The translations under genes and the position numbers were made by a program. Shown here piece after piece: positions 8,853-17,871 of a DNA stretch of 64,000 bases. This stretch comes from Betaproteobacteria bacterium (lineage in GTDB: Bacteria; Pseudomonadota; Gammaproteobacteria; Burkholderiales; Usitatibacteraceae). Under the pieces are notes generated by a model. It saw nothing but the letters and a program-made list of their open reading frames with translations. It did no database searches and was not told where the DNA came from. Positions within the stretch are counted from its first letter, which is position 1. Each line of letters starts with the position of its first letter. The stretch is from positions 95,235-159,234 of the forward strand of contig JADJSD010000005.1 in assembly GCA_016711875.1 (NCBI GenBank), written 5' to 3'.

Positions 8853-9810
8853 GTGAACCCCATGAGACGAACCTTGATGATCGCCGGTGCCGTGTCGGCA
8901 CTCGGCGGCGCGCGCCGCCGCTTCCGAGCCCACGACCGTCGTGCTCGGCACCGCCACGCCCGGCGGGGGCTTTCCGATCTACGGCGCCGCCTTCGCCGAG
9001 ACGGTGCACGAGACGGATCCCACCGTGCGCATCGAGACGCGGAACACGAAGGGCAGCACCGAGAACCTGCCGCTCATCGAGGCCGGCAAGCTCGACATCG
9101 CCCTCGTGACCGGGGAGCCGCTGCACGAGGCCGTCGAAGGCATCGGCCGCCCGAAAGCGGACGTTCGCATCCTGTGCGCGATGTATTCGACCCCAGGCAT
9201 GTTCGTCACGCGGGGCGACAGCACGGCCCGACGCATCGCCGACCTGAAGGGGCAAAGCGTCGCCTTCGGCGCGAAGGGCTCGGGCCTCGTGATCCTGGCG
9301 CGCTACGCGCTCGACGGGCTGGGCCTCGATCTCGACCGCGACTTCAAGGCGGTGTACCTGGAGAAGGCCGGCGACGGCCCGGCCATGGTCGAGGACGGTC
9401 GCGTCGCGGCCCTCTGGGGCGGAGGCCTGGGATGGCCCGGCTTCATCGCCGTGTCGAAGTCGCCTCGGGGAGCGCGCTTCATCGCGCCGGACGCCGCGGA
9501 GACGAAACGCATCCTCGCGAAGCACGGCCTGCTCAAGCCGATGACCGTGCCGGCCGGAACTTATGCGGGCCAGGAAGCGGCCGTCGACTCCGTGGGTTCA
9601 TGGGCCTTCGTCATCGCGCGTTCCTCGCTGCCCGAGGAAACGGCCTACCGGCTCGCCAGGGCCCTGCACCGGGGCGAAGCCGCGCTCGGCAAGCGCCTTC
9701 CGCAAGCGCGCGAGACCACCGCCGCCAACACCGTCGCCGCCGCCCCGCGCGTCGACCTCATCCACCCGGGCGTCCAGCGCTACCTGCGCGAAGCCGCCCT
9801 CCTGCGCTAG
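8853..9810 (+). CDS. TAXI-family TRAP transporter solute-binding protein, frameshifted in the signal peptide
   Basis: Periplasmic binding protein of the TAXI type (mature start SEPTTVVLGTATPGGGFPIYG). The GTG at 8853 has GAGGGAG 9 nt upstream and opens a signal peptide (MRRTLMIAGAVSALGGA). Its frame then changes in the GC run around 8908-8920 to the frame of AAASEPTTVV, which continues to the stop at 9810. Removing one base gives ...SALGGAAAASEP with a good cleavage site, so the sequence has one base too many (or two too few). No TRAP membrane subunit is in the window. The gene may be intact in the organism, or truly broken and secretion-dead. Downstream are a hydrolase gene (15 bp) and a Bug binding protein. 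Confidence 0.82.
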
Positions 9811-9825
9811 AGAACCGGAGTCGCC

Positions 9826-10638
9826 TTGAACGGAAAGATCCTCGCCAACGGCGTCGAGACCGCGTATCGCTTCGACGGTCCCGCCACGGGCCGCGTCGTG
9901 ATGCTGAGCAACAGCCTCATGTCGAACTACGACATGTGGGATTGGACCGTGCCCGCCCTCTTGGACCGCTACCGCGTCCTGCGCTACGACACGCGCGGCC
10001 ACGGCCGCTCCTCGACGCCGCCGGGGCCCTACGCCATCGCGACGCTCGCCGACGATGCCGCCGCCCTCCTCGACGCGCTCGGGATCGGCGCCGTGCACTT
10101 CGCGGGCCTCTCGATGGGCGGCATGATCGGCCAGCAGCTCGGCGCGCGCTACCCGGAGAAGATCCTCTCGCTCGCCCTGTGCGACACCGCGAGCGAGATG
10201 CCGCCGCGCTCGCTGTGGGAGGAGCGCCTGGAAATCGCGCGCACGAAGGGTATCCCGGGCCTCGTGGACGGCACGCTCAAGCGCTGGTTCACGGAAGCCT
10301 TCCACCGGCGCAGCCCCGGCGACATCGCCAAGGTGCGCGCCATGATCCTCGGCACGGGCGTCGAGGGCTACCTGGGCTGCGCCTGCGCCGTGCGCGACAT
10401 GGCGCAGACCACGATGCTGCTGCAGGTGAAGGCACCGACGCTCGTCACGACCGGTCGCCAGGATCCCGCGTGCACCGTGGCCCAGTCGACCGTGCTGCAC
10501 CGCATGATCGACGGCTCGCGCCTCGCGATCCTCGAGGACGCGGCGCACCTGTCGAACATCGAGCAGCCCGAGGCCTTCAACCGGCTGCTGCGCGGTTTCA
10601 TCGACGAGGTGGACGACCGCCTGGGCGCCATCGCGTGA
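9826..10638 (+). CDS. alpha/beta hydrolase, 3-oxoadipate enol-lactonase (PcaD)-like
   Basis: Soluble serine hydrolase of 270 residues. The nucleophile elbow is GLSMGG (Ser96), an oxyanion segment lies near LSNSLMSNYDMWD, and the acid and His are probably in TTGRQDPACT and DAAHLSNIEQP. The pattern LSNSL..D..MWD with YDTRGHG is typical of enol-lactonases, which open 3-oxoadipate enol-lactone in the beta-ketoadipate pathway, but no other pca gene is present. Start is TTG at 9826 with GGAG 6 nt before it. It is co-directional with the TAXI and Bug binding proteins, suggesting one organic-acid uptake and catabolism unit. Exact substrate unknown. Confidence 0.8.
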   Translation: MNGKILANGVETAYRFDGPATGRVVMLSNSLMSNYDMWDWTVPALLDRYRVLRYDTRGHGRSSTPPGPYAIATLADDAAALLDALGIGAVHFAGLSMGGMIGQQLGARYPEKILSLALCDTASEMPPRSLWEERLEIARTKGIPGLVDGTLKRWFTEAFHRRSPGDIAKVRAMILGTGVEGYLGCACAVRDMAQTTMLLQVKAPTLVTTGRQDPACTVAQSTVLHRMIDGSRLAILEDAAHLSNIEQPEAFNRLLRGFIDEVDDRLGAIA

Positions 10639-10682
10639 GCGTCACGACCACGACAACCACAACGAGAAATCGAGGAGAAAGC

Positions 10683-11645
10683 ATGTCCCCGTTCCAACGC
10701 ATCGCTGCACTCGCCCTTGCCGCCGCCGCCACCTGCGCGGCCGCGCAGGACTACCCCACGAAAACGATCCGCCTCGTCGTCCCGCTCACGGCGGGCTCCG
10801 GCGCCGACATCGCCGGCCGCATCGTGGCGAAGCACCTGTCGGAAGCGTGGAAGCAGCCCGTCATCGTCGAGAACCGGCCCGGCGCCGGCGGCCAGATCGG
10901 CACGCAGGCGGTGGTGAAGGCGGACCCGGACGGCTATACGCTGCTGGTGCAATCGGCCTCGCACGCGGCCAACCCGGCCATCTACAAGACCCTCTCCTAC
11001 GACCCGACGAAGGACCTGGTCGACGTCGCGATCCTGGGCATCACGCCCTACGCCATGGTGGTGCAGAAGGGTGGTCCCTACCCCACCGTCAAGGCGCTCA
11101 TCGACGCGGCAAAGGCGAAGCCGGGCGAGATTCCGTTCGCCTCCGCCGGCGTGGGCAGTTCCACGCACCTCGCGGCCGAGTACTTCGCGCAAGTGGCCGG
11201 CGTGAAGATGCTGCACGTGCCGTACAAGGGCTCGCCCGAGGCGATCCAGGACGCGATGACGGGGCGCTCCGCCTTCTACATGGCGCCGATCAATACGGTC
11301 GTGGGGCAGATGAAGGACGGCAAGCTCGCGGCCCTGGGCGTCTCCACCACGAAGCGCTCGGACGTGATGCCCGATGTGCCGCCCATCGCCGAGCAGGGCC
11401 TCGCCGGCTTCGACATCTCGCTGTGGTTCGGCGTCTGGGCGCCGGCCGGCACGCCGCCGGCCATCGTGAACAAGGTGAACGCGCAGATCGCGTCGATCCT
11501 CGCCTCGCCGGAGGTTCGCGAGCAGTTCGCCAAGCTCGGCATCACGCCCTCGCCCATGAAGCCCGACGAGTTCGCGCGCTTCGTGCGCGGGCAGATCGAG
11601 ACCTACCGCGGCATCGTGAAGCGGGCGGACATCCAGCCGCTCTAG
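10683..11645 (+). CDS. Bug/TctC-family tripartite tricarboxylate transporter substrate-binding protein
   Basis: Exported binding protein of 320 residues. A signal peptide (MSPFQRIAALALAAAATCAAA) is followed by QDYPTKTIRLVVPLTAGSGADIAGR, the typical Bug N-terminus, and later NRPGAGGQIGTQAVVKADPDGYT and HVPYKGSPEAIQDAMTG. GAGGAG 6 nt before the ATG makes the start firm. Bug proteins capture carboxylates or related small acids for TctAB permeases or for sensing; the ligand cannot be read here. The stop overlaps the converging amidohydrolase stop. It may share the TctAB pair encoded 0.9 kb to the right. Confidence 0.92.
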   Translation: MSPFQRIAALALAAAATCAAAQDYPTKTIRLVVPLTAGSGADIAGRIVAKHLSEAWKQPVIVENRPGAGGQIGTQAVVKADPDGYTLLVQSASHAANPAIYKTLSYDPTKDLVDVAILGITPYAMVVQKGGPYPTVKALIDAAKAKPGEIPFASAGVGSSTHLAAEYFAQVAGVKMLHVPYKGSPEAIQDAMTGRSAFYMAPINTVVGQMKDGKLAALGVSTTKRSDVMPDVPPIAEQGLAGFDISLWFGVWAPAGTPPAIVNKVNAQIASILASPEVREQFAKLGITPSPMKPDEFARFVRGQIETYRGIVKRADIQPL

Positions 11646-12523
11646 GGAAATCCGTAGAGCCGCGCCGGGTTCTCCACCAGCACCCGGCGCCGCAGCGCCT
11701 CGTCCGGCACCCAGGCCGCGAGCATGTCCGCGAGGTCGCCGTCGTTGGGCATCGCGCCCTTCACCATGACGTGCGGCCAGTCGCTGCCCCACACGATGCG
11801 ATCGGGCGCGTGCTCGAGGAGCGCGTGCGCGAAGGCGGTCACGTCCCCGTGCGGCATCGGCTGCGTCGAGATGCGGTAAGGTCCCGTCAGCTTTACCCAC
11901 GCGCGCCCCGCGGAGGCCAATCGCAACAGCGCCCGGAAGCCGGGGGCGGCGAGCCCCTTGTCCGTGCGCAGGTAACCCAGGTGGCCGAAGACGAGGTCCA
12001 CGGGCAGGTCGCCGAGGTCGCGGTCGAGATCCGGATACGCATCCACGTGCGCGAGCAGTTCGAGGTGCCAGCCCAGCGGCGCGATCCTCGTCGCCAGATC
12101 GCGCAGGCGGGCGGCGGGAAGTGTCCCCTGGCCTTCGCGCACGTCGACCACGTTCACGCGCACGCCGCGAACGCCGGCCGCGTGCAGGGCCTCGAGATGC
12201 GCCTCGCCGGGCGCATCGCCGACGACGGCGACCCCGCGGAAGGCCGCGCCGCCTTCCCGCAGCGCCCCCAGCAGGACCGTGTTGTCGGTACCGTAGACGC
12301 TCGGCTGCACGAGCACCGCACGCCCGACGCCGAGGGTCGCAAGCATCTCGCGATAGGCGGGCAGAAGGCAGTCGGGAGGCGTGTAGATGCGTTCGGGCGA
12401 ATAGGCGTATCGCGAGGCGGGCCCCAGGATGTGCGCGTGGCAATCGCACGCGAGCGCGGGAAGGCGAAGGACGGGCTGGCGTGGCGCGAAATCCGGCGGC
12501 GCGCAGGGCGGCGCGCCCGTCAT
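11642..12523 (-). CDS. amidohydrolase, 2-pyrone-4,6-dicarboxylate lactonase (LigI)-like
   Basis: TIM-barrel amidohydrolase-2 enzyme of 293 residues. It has DCHAHILGP (His29, His31), HVDAYPD, FGHLGYLR and the late GSDWPHV aspartate; this set and spacing resemble LigI, which opens 2-pyrone-4,6-dicarboxylate in protocatechuate 4,5-cleavage. It is the last gene of the tctCBA operon, 22 bp after tctA. That suggests the transporter brings in a dicarboxylate or lactone that this enzyme hydrolyses. Other LigI-like enzymes act on other lactones, so the substrate stays open. Confidence 0.82.
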   Translation of the reverse strand: MTGAPPCAPPDFAPRQPVLRLPALACDCHAHILGPASRYAYSPERIYTPPDCLLPAYREMLATLGVGRAVLVQPSVYGTDNTVLLGALREGGAAFRGVAVVGDAPGEAHLEALHAAGVRGVRVNVVDVREGQGTLPAARLRDLATRIAPLGWHLELLAHVDAYPDLDRDLGDLPVDLVFGHLGYLRTDKGLAAPGFRALLRLASAGRAWVKLTGPYRISTQPMPHGDVTAFAHALLEHAPDRIVWGSDWPHVMVKGAMPNDGDLADMLAAWVPDEALRRRVLVENPARLYGFP

Positions 12524-12545
12524 GGCCGCAGCGTCATCGACGGGA

Positions 12546-14042
12546 TCAGCCGAGCTTCGTGCCGGGCCCGAGGCGCCGCCAGAGCCACGGCGCGAGGATC
12601 ACGACCGCGGCGAGCAGCAGCAGGCCGCCGGAGATCGGGTGCGTCACGAAGATCATCGGGTCTCCCTGGCTGATGGCGAGGGCGCGGCGCATCTGCTCCT
12701 CCGCGAGCGGGCCCAGGATCATCCCGACGATGACCGGCGCGGCCGGGAAGCCGAACCGGCGCATGAGGAAGCCCACCAGCCCGACGGCGTACAGGAGGAA
12801 CACGTCGAAGGGCGACTGGCGCATGCCGTACACGCCCATGGTGGCGAAGACGAGGATGCCCGCGTAGAGCTGCGGCTTCGGAATCTCGAGCAGCTTGACC
12901 CACAGCCCGACGAGCGGGAGGTTCAGGACGAGCAGCATGACGTTGCCCACGTAGAAGCTCGCGATGAGGCCCCACACGAGCGCCGCGTTCGCCTCGAAGA
13001 GCAGCGGGCCGGGCTGCAGGCCGTATTGCTGGAACGCCGAGAGCAGGATCGCCGCGGTCGCGGAGGTGGGCAGCCCAAGCGTGAGGAGCGGCACCATCGT
13101 GCCCGTGGAGGAGGCGTTGTTGGCCGCCTCCGGTCCCGCCACGCCCTCGATCGCGCCCTTGCCGAACTCCTCGGGGTTCTTCGCGAGTTTCTTCTCGATG
13201 GCGTAGGAGAGGAACGTGGGGATCTCCGCGCCGCCGGCGGGAATGGTGCCGAAGGGGAAGCCGATGATCGTGCCGCGCAGCCAGGGCTTCCACGAACGTT
13301 TCCAGTCGTCGGCCTTCATCCAGATGGAGCCGGTCAGCTTCTCGAGCTTCTCCTCGATGTGGTTCATCTTCGAGGCGAGGTAGATCGTCTCGCCCACGGC
13401 GAAGAGGCCCACGGCGATCGTCACGACCTCGATGCCGTCGAGCAGTTGCGGGATGCCGTAGGAAAAACGCGCCTGGCCGGTCTGGTTGTCGATGCCGACC
13501 AGGCCGACCGCGAGGCCGATGAAGAGGCTCGTCATGCCGCGCAATGTCGAGTCGCCCAGCACCGAGGAGACGGTCGTGAACGCGACGATCATCAGCGCGA
13601 AATACTCGGGCGGCCCGAACTTGAGCCCGAGTTCCACCACCAGCGGCGACAGGAACGTGAGCCCGATCGTGGCGAGGGTTCCGGCGACGAACGAGCCGAT
13701 CGCGCTCGTGGCGAGCGCCGGGCCCGCGCGCCCGCGCCGCGCCATCTGGTTGCCTTCCATCGCCGTGATGATGGTGGCGCTCTCGCCGGGCGTGTTGAGC
13801 AGGATCGACGTGGTCGAACCCCCGTACATGGCGCCGTAGTAGACGCCGGCGAACATGATGAGCGCCCCGCTCGCGTCGACCTTGGTGGTGATCGGCAGCA
13901 GGAGCGCCACGGTCACCGCCGGTCCGACGCCGGGGAGGACGCCCACCGCCGTGCCGAGCGTCACGCCGACGAGCGCCCACAGGAGGTTCTGCGCGGTGAG
14001 CGCGACGGCGAATCCGTCGACCAGGTGTGCCCAGATCTCCAT
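12546..14042 (-). CDS. tctA: tripartite tricarboxylate transporter large permease TctA
   Basis: Large membrane subunit, 498 residues with about 12 helices. The family signatures are GVLPGVGPAVTVALLLPIT near residue 35 and GLPTSATAAILLSAFQ in the middle, with the paired PGESAT and AGGAEIP loops. It imports the solute delivered by TctC, driven by a cation gradient. It starts directly at the end of tctB with no spacer. The tctC-tctB-tctA-amidohydrolase order is one transcription unit. Confidence 0.95.
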   Translation of the reverse strand: MEIWAHLVDGFAVALTAQNLLWALVGVTLGTAVGVLPGVGPAVTVALLLPITTKVDASGALIMFAGVYYGAMYGGSTTSILLNTPGESATIITAMEGNQMARRGRAGPALATSAIGSFVAGTLATIGLTFLSPLVVELGLKFGPPEYFALMIVAFTTVSSVLGDSTLRGMTSLFIGLAVGLVGIDNQTGQARFSYGIPQLLDGIEVVTIAVGLFAVGETIYLASKMNHIEEKLEKLTGSIWMKADDWKRSWKPWLRGTIIGFPFGTIPAGGAEIPTFLSYAIEKKLAKNPEEFGKGAIEGVAGPEAANNASSTGTMVPLLTLGLPTSATAAILLSAFQQYGLQPGPLLFEANAALVWGLIASFYVGNVMLLVLNLPLVGLWVKLLEIPKPQLYAGILVFATMGVYGMRQSPFDVFLLYAVGLVGFLMRRFGFPAAPVIVGMILGPLAEEQMRRALAISQGDPMIFVTHPISGGLLLLAAVVILAPWLWRRLGPGTKLG

Positions 14043-14528
14043 CTAGGGGAGGATCCCGCGCAGCACGCCGGGCGGCAACTGCAGGCCCAGGCCGTAGTTG
14101 AACACCGCGAAGATGAAGGCGGAGACCGCGAACCCGACGAGCGCGTTGAGAAACCAGCGCCGGCTGGCGAACCCGCGCGCCACCGTGACGAAGAGCAGCG
14201 TCGAGGCGAGGAGGAATCCCGCGCGCTCGACCAGCAGGCCGTAGACGATGATGCCGGCCGTGATCCAGGCGAAGGCGCCCCAGTTCATCGGCAGGTGGAT
14301 CTCGGCTTCCTCGTCCACGCCGCGGAAGCCGCCTGTGAGGGCCTCCCGCATCAGCAGGGCGCCCAGCAGGACGATCGTCCCGCCGACCACGCGGGGCACG
14401 ACGCCCGGACCCACCTGGGCATAGCCGCCGCCCGCGGGGAGATCCACCGAACCCAGGAGGATCAGCACGCCCAGCACGAGCGTGCCGGCCGCGACGGCGA
14501 TCTGGCCCTTGGGGCGATGGGGCGTCAT
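14043..14528 (-). CDS. tctB: tripartite tricarboxylate transporter small permease TctB
   Basis: Small membrane subunit, 161 residues with four hydrophobic segments (VAAGTLVLGVLILLGSVDL, VPRVVGGTIVLLGALLM, WITAGIIVYGLLVERAGFLLAST and the C-terminal AFIFAVFNYGLGLQLP), as usual for TctB. The GLGLQLPPG ending is typical of the family. It lies 37 nt after tctC and abuts tctA. TctB sequences vary widely; assignment is by topology and by its place in the operon. Confidence 0.9.
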   Translation of the reverse strand: MTPHRPKGQIAVAAGTLVLGVLILLGSVDLPAGGGYAQVGPGVVPRVVGGTIVLLGALLMREALTGGFRGVDEEAEIHLPMNWGAFAWITAGIIVYGLLVERAGFLLASTLLFVTVARGFASRRWFLNALVGFAVSAFIFAVFNYGLGLQLPPGVLRGILP

Positions 14529-14565
14529 GAAGGATCGCGCCCGCCGGAAGGGCGGGCGCGGTTCG

Positions 14566-15531
14566 CTACTTCTTGCCGAGGTTCAGGCCGGCGAGGATCT
14601 CGCCGATGCGCGCCATCTCGCTCTTCACGAAGGCGCCGTATTCGTCGCCCGGTTGCCAGAAATTGGTCCAGTCCTGCTTCTTGAGAGTCTCTTCCCAGCT
14701 CTTGTGCTTGGTCGCCATCTCGACGGCCTTCACGAGCTCCGCCTGCTGCGCCTTGCTGATGCCCGGGGCGGCGAAGATGCCGCGCCAGTTGGCGAGCTCG
14801 ACGTTGAAGCCCTGCTCCTTGAGGCTCGGGATCTTGCCGATCACGCCGGCCGAGGACACCGCGAGCGCGCGCATCTTGCCCGACTGGATGTGCTGGGCGA
14901 ATTCCGAGAGGCCCGACACGCCGACCGACACGTGCCCGCCGATGATGGCCGAAACCGCTTCCCCGCCGCCCTTGAAGGGCACGTAGTTCACCTTGCCGGG
15001 CTCGACGCCGACTTCCTTGGCGAGCAGGCCCGCCAGGATGTGGTCGGTGCCGCCGGCGCTGCCGCCGCCCCAGGAGATGCTGCCGGGGTTCGCCTTGAAC
15101 TTCACCATCAGGTCCTTCATGTCCTTGATGGGCGAGGCCGCCGGGACGACGATCACTTCGTATTCCGAGGTGAGGCGCGCGATCGGCGTCACCTGGTCCA
15201 TCGTGACGGCCGACTTGTTCTGGATCGTGCCGCCCACCATCACCATGCCGCCCATCATGAGCGCGTTGGGATCGCCCTTGGAGGCGCTCACGAACTGCGC
15301 CAGGCCGATGGCGCCCGCGGCGCCGCCCTTGTTGTCGTACTGGACGTTCTTCACCGCGCCGGAGGCGAGGAGCGCCTTGCCGAGCTCGCGGCCGGTGGTA
15401 TCCCAGCCGCCGCCCGGATTGGCCGGGATCATCATCTTGATCGAATCGAGTGCGGCGGCCGAGCCGGCGATGGCGATGCCGGCGGCGACGGCGAGCGCGC
15501 GCAGGAGCGCGCGGGAGGACGTGCGGGTCAT
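14566..15531 (-). CDS. tctC: tripartite tricarboxylate transporter substrate-binding protein TctC
   Basis: Exported binding protein of 321 residues that heads the tctCBA operon. Signal peptide MTRTSSRALLRALAVAAGIAIAGSAAA; the mature part starts LDSIKMMIPANPGGGWDTTGRELGKAL. That PANPGGGWDTTGR form is characteristic of TctC subunits paired with their own permease, unlike the free Bug proteins at 10.7 and 16.7 kb. GGAG lies upstream of the ATG. Likely ligands are tricarboxylates or dicarboxylates; the amidohydrolase at the operon end hints at an aromatic-ring-cleavage product. Confidence 0.94.
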   Translation of the reverse strand: MTRTSSRALLRALAVAAGIAIAGSAAALDSIKMMIPANPGGGWDTTGRELGKALLASGAVKNVQYDNKGGAAGAIGLAQFVSASKGDPNALMMGGMVMVGGTIQNKSAVTMDQVTPIARLTSEYEVIVVPAASPIKDMKDLMVKFKANPGSISWGGGSAGGTDHILAGLLAKEVGVEPGKVNYVPFKGGGEAVSAIIGGHVSVGVSGLSEFAQHIQSGKMRALAVSSAGVIGKIPSLKEQGFNVELANWRGIFAAPGISKAQQAELVKAVEMATKHKSWEETLKKQDWTNFWQPGDEYGAFVKSEMARIGEILAGLNLGKK

Positions 15532-15646
15532 GATGGGAAATCTCCTCGGGGTGGATCGGGGCGTCCGCCGGGCAGGATGGCCGGGTTCGCTTCCTCTCGG
15601 CGCAGTGTAGCAAAAAGAAACGCCCGGAAGCGCCGCGCCGCCGGAC

Positions 15647-16567
15647 CTAGAACGTGGCGATCGCGGCCGCGAGCAGGTAGGCGACGAACCAGAGCACGAG
15701 GGCGCGCCAGAGCATGCCCTCCAGGCTCACCAGGGCGTCCTCGCCGGCCGGCTCGCCGGTGCCGAGCGAGGGGCGGTCCAGGATGAGGCCGTCGCGGGCC
15801 AGCGGGTCGCCCAGGCGCACGCCCAGGGCCCCGGCGCCGCTCGCGAGCACGATGCCTTCGTCCGGTCGCAGCCACTGGGCCGCCTGGGACCGCCAGCAGA
15901 AGAGCGCATCCTCGAAGTCGCCGACGATCGCGAAGGCAAAGGCCGTCGCGCGCTGCGGCGCCCAGTCGAGAAAGGCGAGTGCCTGCGCGGCGAACCAGCC
16001 GAATTCCCGCTCCTCGGGATCCGCCGGCAACGACCAGAGCCGCGCGGCACGCAAGGTGAGCGGGTAGATCACCGCCCCCAGCGGGCCCGGCAGCAACAGG
16101 AACCAGAAGAGCACCGCGAAAGTGCCCTGGTGGGCCTCGCGCAGGCCCTGCTCGGCGGCAAGGCGGGCGAGCGCGCCGGGCTCTTCCGTCCCGACCGGCT
16201 CGCCCTGCCAGGACGACAGGCGCTGGGCCGCGCCGCGAGCGTCGCCTTCGCGCAGCGCGCGTTCGATGCCGCCCACCTGCGCCGCCGTGCCGAGGAAGGT
16301 GAGACTCGCGTAAAGGACGAGGGCATCCAGCGCGACGAGCACGACGGGGTGGATCGAGGTCGCGAGCCATGCGACGAGCGCGACGGGCAGGACGACCCCG
16401 GTGACGAGCGCGAAATAGGCCAGCATGCCGGAATTGCGGTCGCCGGCGTTCAGGCGCTTCGCCGTCGACAGGCACAGGCGTCCGTAGAGGGCGCCCAGGC
16501 GCCGCCGGTCGGGCGGGGGCCAGGCCGACTGCGCGACGAGGGCGATGAGGAGGGAGACGAGACTCAA
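15647..16567 (-). CDS. CobD/CbiB-AmpE-like family membrane protein
   Basis: Inner-membrane protein of 306 residues with helices near both ends and in the middle, resembling the CobD/CbiB family. That family includes adenosylcobinamide-phosphate synthase and the AmpE sensor-like proteins. No cobalamin gene lies beside it, so a direct role in cobinamide synthesis is doubtful. The TTG at 16567 is chosen because GGAG lies about 10 nt upstream, a TATAAT at 16600-16595 would give a short leader, and the protein then begins in a membrane helix (LVSLLIALVAQSAWPPPDRRR). The ATG at 16651 lies upstream of that promoter element. Confidence 0.7.
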   Translation of the reverse strand: MSLVSLLIALVAQSAWPPPDRRRLGALYGRLCLSTAKRLNAGDRNSGMLAYFALVTGVVLPVALVAWLATSIHPVVLVALDALVLYASLTFLGTAAQVGGIERALREGDARGAAQRLSSWQGEPVGTEEPGALARLAAEQGLREAHQGTFAVLFWFLLLPGPLGAVIYPLTLRAARLWSLPADPEEREFGWFAAQALAFLDWAPQRATAFAFAIVGDFEDALFCWRSQAAQWLRPDEGIVLASGAGALGVRLGDPLARDGLILDRPSLGTGEPAGEDALVSLEGMLWRALVLWFVAYLLAAAIATF

Positions 16568-16594
16568 GCGGGCATTCTCCGGACGATTGATCCG

Positions 16595-16600
16595 ATTATA
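16595..16600 (-). promoter_or_regulatory. putative -10 element of the CobD/AmpE-like gene
   Basis: A perfect TATAAT on the minus strand, 28 nt before the TTG start at 16567. No good -35 hexamer is seen 16-18 nt upstream, so it may need an activator. It supports the short start for this gene. Confidence 0.35.
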
Positions 16601-16698
16601 AAGTCGCGCACCGCGATCCGGCCGTTTCGGGCAATAATCGCGCAGAGGCAAGCCGACCGTCCCGAGCCCGCCCGTTTGAACCCACTCCGAGGAGAAAC

Positions 16699-17670
16699 AT
16701 GAACATTCGTCGCTTCGTCGCGGCGCTCGCGGCCTTCGCCTTTTCGGCAGCGGCCACCGCGCAGGACTACCCCACCCGCACCATCACGATCGTCGTGCCC
16801 TTCGCGGCCGGCGGCCCGACCGACACCGTCGCGCGCCTCATCTCGCAATCCATGGCGAAGAGCCTCGGCCAGACGGTGATCGTCGAGAACGTCGCCGGCG
16901 CCGGCGGCACCATCGGCCCCAAGCGGGTGGCCGGCGCCAAGCCGGACGGCTACCAGCTCGTGCTCATGCATATCGGCATCTCGACCAGCGTCTCGCTCTA
17001 CCGCAACCTCGGCTACAACCCGCAGACCGACCTCTCGCCCATCGGCCTCATCACCGACGTGCCGATGACCTTCATCGCGAAGAAGGACTTCCCGCCGAAG
17101 GACATGAAGGAGCTCATCGCCTACGTGAAGGCCAACAAGGACAAGGTCACCTACGCCAACGCGGGCGTCGGCGCGGCCTCGCACCTGTGCGGCATGCTGT
17201 TCATGACGGCCATCCAGGCCGACCTCACCACCGTCCCCTACAAGGGCACGGGCCCGGCCATGACGGACCTCATGGGCGGCCAGGTCGACTTCATGTGCGA
17301 CCAGACGACCAACACCACGCCGCAGATCAAGGGCGGCAAGGTGAAGGCCTATGCGGTCACCACCTCCACGCGCGTGAAATCGCTCGCCGACCTGCCTACC
17401 GTGCAGGAGTCGGGCCTCAAGGACTTCCACGTGGGCGTGTGGCACGGCCTGTGGGCGCCCAAGGACACGCCGAAGCCGGTGATCGACAAGCTCGCGGCCG
17501 CGCTGCAGGCGGCTCTCAAGGATCCGAACGTCGTCACCAAGTTCGCCGAGCTGGGCACGGAGCCCGTGCCGGCGGCGCAGGCGACACCGGCCGCGCTGGC
17601 CGCGCACTTGAAGACGGAAGTCGAGAAGTGGGGCCCGATCATCAAGAAGGCGGGCATCTACGCCGATTAG
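16699..17670 (+). CDS. Bug/TctC-family tripartite tricarboxylate transporter substrate-binding protein
   Basis: Exported binding protein of 323 residues. Signal peptide MNIRRFVAALAAFAFSAAATA, then QDYPTRTITIVVPFAAGGPTDT, ENVAGAGGTIGPKRVAGAKPDGY and TVPYKGTGPAMTDLMGGQVDF, all Bug hallmarks. CGAGGAGAAAC precedes the ATG. It is the third TTT-type binding protein in 7 kb and has no permease of its own. It is transcribed alone, divergently from the CobD-like gene, and ends 130 bp before a good terminator. Ligand unknown. Confidence 0.93.
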   Translation: MNIRRFVAALAAFAFSAAATAQDYPTRTITIVVPFAAGGPTDTVARLISQSMAKSLGQTVIVENVAGAGGTIGPKRVAGAKPDGYQLVLMHIGISTSVSLYRNLGYNPQTDLSPIGLITDVPMTFIAKKDFPPKDMKELIAYVKANKDKVTYANAGVGAASHLCGMLFMTAIQADLTTVPYKGTGPAMTDLMGGQVDFMCDQTTNTTPQIKGGKVKAYAVTTSTRVKSLADLPTVQESGLKDFHVGVWHGLWAPKDTPKPVIDKLAAALQAALKDPNVVTKFAELGTEPVPAAQATPAALAAHLKTEVEKWGPIIKKAGIYAD

Positions 17671-17802
17671 GCCGTCAAGGCACGCGGCGAGGGGCCCCGC
17701 CTGTGGGGATCGCCGCCAAGCCGCCGACGGTCGCGGCCGACACGACGACCTTTGCGCTTGCACCGACGCCAAGGGAGGCCGTCAAGCCCCTCCCGAGAAA
17801 CG

Positions 17803-17830
17803 AGCCCGCCGAAAGGCGGGCTTTTCGTTT
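17803..17830 (+). terminator. Rho-independent terminator after the Bug gene
   Basis: Stem AGCCCGCC / GGCGGGCT with a GAAA tetraloop followed by TTTCGTTT, about 130 nt downstream of the binding-protein stop at 17670. The hairpin would also form on the other strand, though with a weaker T tract. Confidence 0.8.
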
Positions 17831-17841
17831 CCGCACCCCGG

Positions 17842-17871
17842 AAAAAAAGAACCCCGCCGGGGTTGGCCGGC
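17842..17871 (-). terminator. strong Rho-independent terminator
   Basis: On the minus strand a stem of CCCCGCCGG pairing with CCGGCGGGG around a CCAACC-type loop, followed by TTCTTTTTTT. It would end the putative small RNA and any read-through from the acyltransferase operon (stop at 18075). Confidence 0.8.

Noticed and set aside
12520..13980. 486-codon frame overlapping tctA on the same strand
   Set aside because: Different frame of tctA; the tctA translation is a normal membrane protein, whereas this one is Arg/Gly/His-rich noise.
15532..15646. Terminator after the CobD-like gene (GC-rich stretch followed by TTTCTTTTT on the minus strand)
   Set aside because: The T-rich run is present but I could not fold a convincing stem directly before it.
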